Assembly: GCA_002049985.1 (NCBI GenBank)
Contig: MVCY01000012.1
Span: forward strand, 1 to 11,004
From: Candidatus Latescibacteria bacterium 4484_181
GTDB lineage: Bacteria > Latescibacterota > MVCY01
Direction of reading: 5' to 3'
DNA: 11,004 bases
The position numbers and the translations under genes were made by a program. The notes beneath the pieces were generated by a model, which searched no databases, had not been told where the DNA came from, and worked only from the letters and a program-made list of their open reading frames with translations. This document shows positions 5,932 through 11,004 of this stretch, piece by piece. The number at the start of each line of letters is the position of its first letter. Position 1 is the first letter of the stretch.

Positions 5932-7799
5932 CGCCGCCTCTTCATCCTCTCCAAGTAGATTACAAGGGCAGAAAGGTCGGAGGACCTAACTCCGGTGATT
6001 CTGGATGCCTGCCCGAGAGACCTGGGTCTTATTTGCTGCAGTTTTTCCCTTGCTTCCGCCGAAAGGGTTTTAATAGAGGAGTAATCTATTCCCTCGGGAA
6101 TTGTCCTCTTCTCCAACCGCCTGAACTGTTCCACTTGCTGTTTCTGTCTCTCTATGTATCCTTCGTATTTGAGCTCAATTTCCACCTGTTGGCGGACCTC
6201 TTGGTCAGGGCAGTCTGACCTGCCTCGGAGGGGCAGAATATCTTCGTATCCTATCTGGGGGCGTCTCACTATTTGAGCCAATGTCTCTGGTTCCGAGATG
6301 GGCAATGTGCCACACCGGGTCAATATGGGGTTGGCTTCAGAAGGCGTCACGCGTCTTTGCCTCAGAAGGTCTATTTCTGACCGGATGGTCTCCCTCTTCC
6401 GCTCGCTTCTGCTGTAGATCTCGTCTGGAATCAATCCCAATTTGTGGCCATACTTCATCAACCTTAGATCCGCGTTGTCCTGGCGCAATAGGAGTCTGTA
6501 CTCGGCCCGGGAGGTGAACATCCGATAAGGTTCTTCCACGCCCTTGGTGACCAGATCATCTATTAGCACCCCGATATAGGCCTCAGATCTCTCCAAGACA
6601 AGAGGTTCTTCTCCCCTTGCCTTCAATGCTGCATTGATTCCCGCGATCAATCCCTGGGCAGCGGCCTCCTCGTAGCCTGAAGTGCCGTTGACCTGACCCG
6701 CCAGAAACAGGTTTTTTACCCTTTTGGTCTCCAACGTGGGGTAAAGCTGGGTAGGGGGGACGAAATCATATTCAACAGCATAGCCAGGCCTGGTGATCTC
6801 CGCCTTCTGCATCCCAGGTATCGTCCTCAGAGCCTTCAGCTGAACATCTTCAGGTAAGCTAGTCGCGAATCCGTTTACATAAACCTCGGTGGTAGCTCTG
6901 CCCTCCGGCTCGATGAAGATCTGATGATTCTGTTTGTCGGGGAATTGGACTACCTTCACTTCAATAGAGGGGCAGTATCTGGGTCCTGTGCCCACAATCT
7001 TGCCTGTATACAGAGGTGATCTATCTAAGGCAGCCTTAATTATCTGGTGGGTCTGTGAATTGGTGCGGGTGAGGTAACAGGGGAGCTGTTCCAGCTCCAG
7101 TTTTTCCGTTCGATAAGAGAAAGGTTGGGGTGGCTGGTCGCCTGGCTGCTGTTCCATCTGGGCGAGGTCCACTGTTCGGCCGTCTACCCGGGGAGAGGTG
7201 CCGGTCTTCAGTCTGCCCAGGCGAAAGCCCAATCGTTGCAGGCACTCTGAGAGTCCGATGGAGGGGAATTCCCCTACCCGTCCAGCGGAGAAGCTCTTCA
7301 GACCGATGTGGATCAGGCCGTTGAGAAATGTGCCTGTGGTCAGAACCACCGCTCGGGCAGATATCTCGGCCCCAATATGCGTCTTCACTCCGGTTACTCT
7401 ATCGCCGTCGGTTAGCAGTGCGACGACCTCGGCCTGTTTCAGGCTCAGATTCTCTTGATGTTCCAGGCGCTTTCGCATCTGGAGTCGATAAGCAATCCTG
7501 TCTGCTTGGGCACGGGGAGACCAGACCGCCGGACCTTTGGACCGGTTGAGCATCTTGAACTGAATCCCGCTGGCATCAGCTACCTGGGCCATCTCTCCTC
7601 CGAGGGCATCTATCTCACGCACCAACTGGCCTTTTGCCAGGCCGCCAATGGCGGGATTGCAGGACATCTGGGCCACACTGTCGATGTTCATAGTCAGCAG
7701 AAGCGTGTCACAACCCATCCGAGCCGAAGCCAAAGCGGCCTCACAGCCAGCATGGCCAGCCCCTATCACAATTATGTCGTAGTCTCTGCAGTCTCCCAT
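5919..7799 (-). CDS. mnmG: tRNA uridine 5-carboxymethylaminomethyl modification enzyme MnmG
   Basis: MnmG (GidA) is the FAD-dependent partner of MnmE; together they install the 5-carboxymethylaminomethyl or aminomethyl group on wobble uridine 34. The 626-residue length is typical. The FAD-binding loop IVIGAGHAGCEAALASARMG lies at about 10-29, followed by SCNPAIGGLAKGQLVREIDA (46-65). GTGPRYCPSIE (270-280) contains Cys276, the equivalent of the essential E. coli Cys277. GQVNGTSGYEEAAAQG is at 368-383 and GVEEPYRMFTSRAEYRLL at 420-437. One oddity is residue 281: most family members read EDK after PSI, but here it reads EVK. The ATG at 7799 has GAGGT five bases upstream. The gene begins 7 bases after the mnmE stop and overlaps rsmG by 13 bases, so all three are likely one operon. 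Confidence 0.96.
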   Translation of the reverse strand: MGDCRDYDIIVIGAGHAGCEAALASARMGCDTLLLTMNIDSVAQMSCNPAIGGLAKGQLVREIDALGGEMAQVADASGIQFKMLNRSKGPAVWSPRAQADRIAYRLQMRKRLEHQENLSLKQAEVVALLTDGDRVTGVKTHIGAEISARAVVLTTGTFLNGLIHIGLKSFSAGRVGEFPSIGLSECLQRLGFRLGRLKTGTSPRVDGRTVDLAQMEQQPGDQPPQPFSYRTEKLELEQLPCYLTRTNSQTHQIIKAALDRSPLYTGKIVGTGPRYCPSIEVKVVQFPDKQNHQIFIEPEGRATTEVYVNGFATSLPEDVQLKALRTIPGMQKAEITRPGYAVEYDFVPPTQLYPTLETKRVKNLFLAGQVNGTSGYEEAAAQGLIAGINAALKARGEEPLVLERSEAYIGVLIDDLVTKGVEEPYRMFTSRAEYRLLLRQDNADLRLMKYGHKLGLIPDEIYSRSERKRETIRSEIDLLRQRRVTPSEANPILTRCGTLPISEPETLAQIVRRPQIGYEDILPLRGRSDCPDQEVRQQVEIELKYEGYIERQKQQVEQFRRLEKRTIPEGIDYSSIKTLSAEAREKLQQIRPRSLGQASRITGVRSSDLSALVIYLERMKRRRCFT

Positions 7800-7806
7800 A
7801 GGAACC

Positions 7807-9186
7807 TCATTTCCCGATGCAGAATGTGCTGAATATCTCTCTCAAGATATCCTCTGAGGTGACCTCCCCTACGAGCTCTCTTAAGGCTTCTAGTGCCTCT
7901 CGAATGTCCAAGGCCGCGCATTCAAAGGAGAGACCAGCAGCCAAGGACTCACAGGCCTGTTCAACTGCTCTCTTCGCCCTCTGCAGGCAGTCTCTATGCC
8001 TCTGGTTAGTTATGACTACCCCCTCCCTAAAATTCCCCATCCCGCTTGTCACCAAACCGACCAATTCCCCTTTGAATTCCTCTACTCCCCAGCCCTTTAG
8101 AGCTGACATTTCCACGATCGGGGCATCGCTGTAGATTTCAGCCATCTGTTTTTTGGTGAGCACCCTCTTTAAGTCACATTTGTTCAGGACTACCAGGATT
8201 TCTTTGCCCTCCAGCATCCTGGCCAGCAATCTATCTTCACGCCTCAGAGGCTGTGAGGCATCCAGCACCGCCACCAATAAGTCTGCGTCTTCGATATGGA
8301 ACTCGGTCCGCTTTCTACCCTCCAGCTCGACAACATCATTGCTCTTCCTTACCCCAGCAGTGTCCACTATCTTGAAGGGAATCCCCTCTACTTGAAACCA
8401 CTCCTCGATAGAGTCTCTGGTAGTGCCCGGCACTGGGGTGACAATGGCTCTTTCTTCGCCCAACAACAGGTTAAGGAGGCTGGACTTACCCACATTGGGT
8501 CTTCCCACTATCACCGCCTTTACCCCTTCCCTCACTATTCTACCCCGCTCAAAGGAGCTCAACAGGTTCTGCAATTCATGACTAACCTCGGATAGGCTCT
8601 GGGTGAGCTGTTCTGCGCTTACGAAGTCGATATCCTCCTCTGGGAAATCTAGGCTCACCTCAATCAGAGACATACATTTCCTGAGAGTTCCCTTGATATT
8701 GGCGAGAGTTTGTGAAAGCTGACCTTTTAGCTGTGAGAGGGCAAGGTTGTGGCCCAGCTGGGTCTTAGACCCGACGAGGTCACAAACCGCTTCGGCTTGA
8801 GTTAGGTCAATTCGACCTCCCAGGAAGGCCCTCTGGGTGAACTCTCCCGGTTCAGCCAGCCTGGCTCCCTTCCTAAGGACGGCTTCCAACACCATCTGCG
8901 TGGCAACCAATCCGCCGTGGCAGTTCACCTCCACCACATCCTCGGTGGTGTAAGAGTGGGGACCACGCATGACCGAAACCAGGACTTCGTCCAACTGCCT
9001 GCCGTCCTCCACTATCCTCCCGTAGGTGAGTCGATAGGTGGGGAGCCGACTGATTCGCCTTTTGCCCACAAACAGCGAATCGACAATCTCTACAGATCGA
9101 GGGCCGCTTAGGCGAACTATCCCTATCCCGCCCACTCCAATAGGAGTGGAGATGGCAACAATGGTATCATCCTCCAGTAGTGACAT
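7807..9186 (-). CDS. mnmE: tRNA modification GTPase MnmE
   Basis: MnmE (TrmE) is the tetrahydrofolate-binding GTPase that works with MnmG on wobble uridine of certain tRNAs. The 459-residue protein has the full layout: an N-terminal formyl-THF-binding and dimerisation domain (about 1-118, with STPIGVGGIGIVRLSG and EVNCHGG), a helical domain, and an inserted G domain. G motifs: GRPNVGKS (228-235), GTTRD (254-258), DTAG (275-278), NKCD (335-338) and SALKG (361-365). It ends in the invariant CIGK, whose cysteine is needed for modification. The ATG at 9186 fits the family start, but only a weak GAGCGAG precedes it. An exact 10-base tandem repeat lies about 29-48 bases upstream. No convincing promoter was found in the 96 bases before it. 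Confidence 0.96.
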   Translation of the reverse strand: MSLLEDDTIVAISTPIGVGGIGIVRLSGPRSVEIVDSLFVGKRRISRLPTYRLTYGRIVEDGRQLDEVLVSVMRGPHSYTTEDVVEVNCHGGLVATQMVLEAVLRKGARLAEPGEFTQRAFLGGRIDLTQAEAVCDLVGSKTQLGHNLALSQLKGQLSQTLANIKGTLRKCMSLIEVSLDFPEEDIDFVSAEQLTQSLSEVSHELQNLLSSFERGRIVREGVKAVIVGRPNVGKSSLLNLLLGEERAIVTPVPGTTRDSIEEWFQVEGIPFKIVDTAGVRKSNDVVELEGRKRTEFHIEDADLLVAVLDASQPLRREDRLLARMLEGKEILVVLNKCDLKRVLTKKQMAEIYSDAPIVEMSALKGWGVEEFKGELVGLVTSGMGNFREGVVITNQRHRDCLQRAKRAVEQACESLAAGLSFECAALDIREALEALRELVGEVTSEDILREIFSTFCIGK

Positions 9187-9214
9187 CTCGCTCGAATGAA
9201 ACGCCTTGCACTTC

Positions 9215-9234
9215 AGCTACTCTAAGCTACTCTA
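9215..9234. repeat. Exact tandem 10-bp repeat in the mnmE leader
   Basis: AGCTACTCTA occurs twice in direct succession without mismatch (9215-9224 and 9225-9234, plus strand). One unit is about one helical turn. It lies 29-48 bases upstream of the mnmE start. It may be a chance duplication or a pair of sites on the same DNA face. Confidence 0.6.
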
Positions 9235-9282
9235 CGATGAGAGGCTTTCAGATAGTTTCCCTGGACTTTTCCCGCACAAACT

Positions 9283-9534
9283 TCAGTCACTACTAAACTG
9301 TTTTGAGTCAAAAGGGAGTTGATTTCGCGCATCGATTCTCCAGGAAGTGATTTGAACAGTAATAGACCGAAACGAACGCCCGCGTATCAGAGTAAAAAAA
9401 GCGCCGAATTTACAAACAGATAGTTCACTCTTCTCCCACTTTTCGAGCATTTCCCTATATCTGTTTTTGCGCACACCGCGGAATAGTATGGCACTGTACC
9501 TTATGGCTTGCCAAACTCTTTCACGAGTGTTCAT
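9283..9534 (-). CDS. Small hypothetical protein (83 residues), possible truncated gene
   Basis: The frame opens with MNTRERVWQAIRYSAILFRG and contains a basic stretch, VRKNRYREMLEKWEKSE, then KFGAFFTLIRGRSFRS. I do not recognise a family for the whole protein. The first ten residues (MNTRERVWQA) resemble the start common in uroporphyrinogen-decarboxylase-like proteins, but the similarity stops there, so it could be the stump of a broken gene. Support for translation is a GGTGGAG segment eight bases before the ATG at 9534. A perfect 18-bp palindrome sits immediately upstream and overlaps that site. There is no signal peptide; residues 45-55 are moderately hydrophobic but too short for a clear membrane span. 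It precedes mnmE by 96 bases on the same strand. The length and lack of homology keep confidence low. Confidence 0.35.
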   Translation of the reverse strand: MNTRERVWQAIRYSAILFRGVRKNRYREMLEKWEKSELSVCKFGAFFTLIRGRSFRSITVQITSWRIDARNQLPFDSKQFSSD

Positions 9535-9546
9535 CTTGAATTCTCC

Positions 9547-9564
9547 ACCAAATGTACATTTGGT
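9547..9564. promoter_or_regulatory. Perfect 18-bp palindrome, candidate operator
   Basis: ACCAAATGTACATTTGGT reads identically on both strands with no spacer, centred on TGTACA. On the minus strand its end overlaps the ribosome-binding segment of the 83-residue candidate gene. Having no loop, it suits a dimeric DNA-binding protein better than an RNA hairpin. The ATGTACAT core is reminiscent of PadR-type operators, but that assignment is a guess. Confidence 0.45.
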
Positions 9565-9588
9565 TTGCTCAGCGATAGAGTTCAGCAA

Positions 9589-10203
9589 GTGGCATACCGG
9601 ATTTAAAGAAAACTTACCCCCTTCTACGGATTTTTACTGCCTCAGAAAAGCCGGGTGTTTCTCGGATAGCCGGATTTCTGAGGGTTGCCGGCGGTAAACA
9701 TATATCATGCATGCAAAGAGGTATTTTGGGTATATGCCAGCCCGCGTTGATTGCGAGCCAAGGACAAGATATTGTGGAAGTTAGAAAGAAGTGAGCGATC
9801 ACTGACCAGGTCTTGGATCACCCATGCTGCTCCAAGATGCTGAGGGTGGTATATATGGGCAAGGGCCGAGGTCAATATAAGAGCGCAGGATAACAGTACT
9901 TGCTGTGTGGGCAGGATTGGATAAGACTGTTCATAATGTATTGATGAACTACAAACAGCGCCGCAACAGACAGCTAAGACGAAGCCCATCAAACGGTGAG
10001 TTGAAACAGGTAGAGGATACTCTGTGCAGGCCGAGTCCGTTTCATTTGATTTGAAGGGGATAACAACAGACCAAACCTGCTGAAATTTGAGGCTGTTGCG
10101 AAAGAAGCCAATTGTGCGAGGCAACAAAATAACTTTGCTATGGTTGTTGGCCGCACTGATGCGATTGATACTTTGAGGGCGGGAGCAGCTTCTTGCCGAA
10201 GTG
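9589..10203. other. Intergenic region without a recognisable gene
   Basis: About 600 bases between the small candidate gene and the end of the GH116 gene. Base composition is balanced, unlike the G-rich block on the left of the window. One minus-strand frame is open from about 10217 to 9705, but it starts with TTG, overlaps the GH116 end, has no ribosome-binding site and matches nothing I know. The only structured element noticed is the hairpin at 9640-9683. A segment GAGGCTGTTGCGAAA near 10090 resembles the ends of some insertion sequences, but no matching inverted copy was found. Confidence 0.5.
9640..9683. other. Long imperfect hairpin in the intergenic region
   Basis: CCTCAGAAA (9640-9648) pairs perfectly with TTTCTGAGG (9675-9683). 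After a small 2-by-1 internal loop, CCGG (9651-9654) pairs with CCGG (9670-9673), leaving a 15-base loop. Neither strand has a T-run after the stem, so it is not a standard intrinsic terminator. It may be a structured RNA element, a palindromic repeat or a relic. Confidence 0.45.
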
Positions 10204-11004
10204 CTATCTGAGCTCAACCCATAATTCTTGGCCAGGCCCGATATGTAAAGACGAAGGAAATCGTATTCTCAGTGTCCTGCCCTTGAGCTCAACTCCCGGA
10301 GATGCCTCACGCTCATCCAGCCCTGCCTGACATGATACTGTTCTTGGGACTCGAGGAGTTGCTACCCACTCCAGCTCGAAAATGTCAAGATCGAGAGCCC
10401 CATAAATCACACCAACCTTAGCAAGTTGGCTCCCCCCTTTAACCCGCTGCTTAAAGATACCGCAGCCCGAGCCGGTGGACCAGAAGCAGCGAAAGTTTTG
10501 CGGACGCAACCTGGGGGCGAAACCCATCCGCTGCTCCGGTGCCGAGTAGTGGAATCCTGACAGTGCTAGAAGCAGCGACCAACTGGAGAGCGCCCGAGCG
10601 TAATGATGCCCGCATTCACATTCATCGTAGGGATTGCGCCGCTCGCCATCATGCCGCTCCCGCACACCCTTGACGATTGCCAGCCCTTGTTCCACAAACC
10701 CCTCGTAGATCAAATGGGCAGCCACCTGATATTCCACCCCGGTCCACACCTCGTCGCAATAGGGGAAGGGGATTGCCGGGCGTCCCCCTTTGGGCCAGGA
10801 GCATAGCACCAACCCCTTTTCATCATTGATCGCATAGATCCGCTGGCAATTGGGGTGGTCGTAAAAGTTCCTGCGCCAGTTGTAGTGGAAAATGGATTGA
10901 AGGGCCTTTCGCACTCGGTCTTGAGGCAATAGATACCCCAATCCTACAACCTCTGCAAACCATTGTCCCAGAAGCTGGGTGGAAAGACATCCCGATCCAT
11001 ACTG
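10204..11004 (-). CDS. GH116-family (GBA2-like) beta-glycosidase, C-terminal part
   Basis: The last 266 residues of a protein that enters from the right edge. The frame is open to the edge, so the true start is outside the window. Recognisable GH116 blocks in order: GCLSTQLLGQWFAEVVGLGY, LLPQDRVRKALQSIFHYNWR, a QRIYAINDEKG-type stretch, FPYCDEVWTGVEYQVAAHLI and RNPYDECECGHHYARALSSW. The last includes acidic and arginine residues that line the sugar pocket in the family. The catalytic nucleophile and acid/base lie upstream, out of view. Family members hydrolyse beta-glucosides, including glucosylceramide and aryl glucosides. One oddity is that the SDQ/ADQ pattern usual before LxGQW reads STQ here. 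The C-terminus ends in a short beta-rich tail (LRIRFPSSLHIGPGQELWVE), which looks complete. No terminator is evident after the stop. The family call is confident; the substrate is unknown. Confidence 0.8.
   Translation of the reverse strand, partial: QYGSGCLSTQLLGQWFAEVVGLGYLLPQDRVRKALQSIFHYNWRRNFYDHPNCQRIYAINDEKGLVLCSWPKGGRPAIPFPYCDEVWTGVEYQVAAHLIYEGFVEQGLAIVKGVRERHDGERRNPYDECECGHHYARALSSWSLLLALSGFHYSAPEQRMGFAPRLRPQNFRCFWSTGSGCGIFKQRVKGGSQLAKVGVIYGALDLDIFELEWVATPRVPRTVSCQAGLDEREASPGVELKGRTLRIRFPSSLHIGPGQELWVELR

Noticed and set aside
9240..9310. TTGACT on the minus strand as a -35 box for mnmE
   Set aside because: No acceptable -10 box occurs 16-18 bases downstream.
9330..9365. tRNA-like T-arm (GTTCAAATC on the minus strand)
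   Set aside because: The flanking bases do not form the 5-bp T stem, and no acceptor or anticodon arm could be placed.
10088..10110. Possible insertion-sequence terminus (GAGGCTGTTGCGAAA)
   Set aside because: No matching inverted copy, target duplication or transposase-like protein was found nearby.
9705..10217. 170-codon open frame on the minus strand
   Set aside because: It starts with TTG, has no ribosome-binding site, overlaps the end of the GH116 gene and encodes an unrecognisable Ser/Cys/His-rich sequence.

Overview
The window is bacterial chromosome with ordinary, densely packed housekeeping genes and two long gene-poor stretches. The mnmE-mnmG-rsmG order, an RsmG that begins MFHVK, a perfect parS site, chromosomal XerD and a DUF1844 protein identify it as bacterial and chromosomal. 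They do not fix the phylum. A GH116-type glycosidase and two Gfo/Idh/MocA oxidoreductases suggest a carbohydrate-using, perhaps uncultured, lineage; this is inference.

Layout: (1) 1-1545, minus strand: xerD, then a DUF1844 protein, then manA, which runs off the left edge. They look like one transcription unit behind a good sigma-70-type promoter that overlaps the xerD start. (2) 1546-2927: no recognisable gene. Most of it is extremely G-rich and C-poor on the plus strand, which suggests a decayed gene or another asymmetric spacer. An unexplained minus-strand open frame lies at its right end and overlaps the next promoter. (3) 2928-5296, plus strand: a strong promoter, a possible LacI-type operator core, and two Gfo/Idh/MocA dehydrogenase genes. 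(4) 5293-9186, minus strand: mnmE-mnmG-rsmG, the wobble-uridine modification pair plus the 16S rRNA G527 methyltransferase. A perfect 16-bp parS palindrome lies in the mnmG/rsmG overlap. rsmG meets the second oxidoreductase gene tail to tail with a 4-bp overlap. (5) 9187-10203: mostly non-coding, with a small candidate gene preceded by a perfect 18-bp palindrome, a hairpin and a tandem 10-bp repeat. (6) 10204-11004, minus strand: the C-terminal part of a GH116-like glucosidase that enters from beyond the right edge.

How the genes fit together: MnmE and MnmG act as one complex on tRNA wobble uridine, and RsmG modifies the ribosome. XerD and parS both belong to chromosome segregation. ManA, the two dehydrogenases and GH116 belong to sugar metabolism but are not in one operon. 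No CRISPR array, tRNA, rRNA or intact mobile element is visible. No clearly new multi-gene system is present; the least explained pieces are the G-rich block and the palindrome with its small gene.
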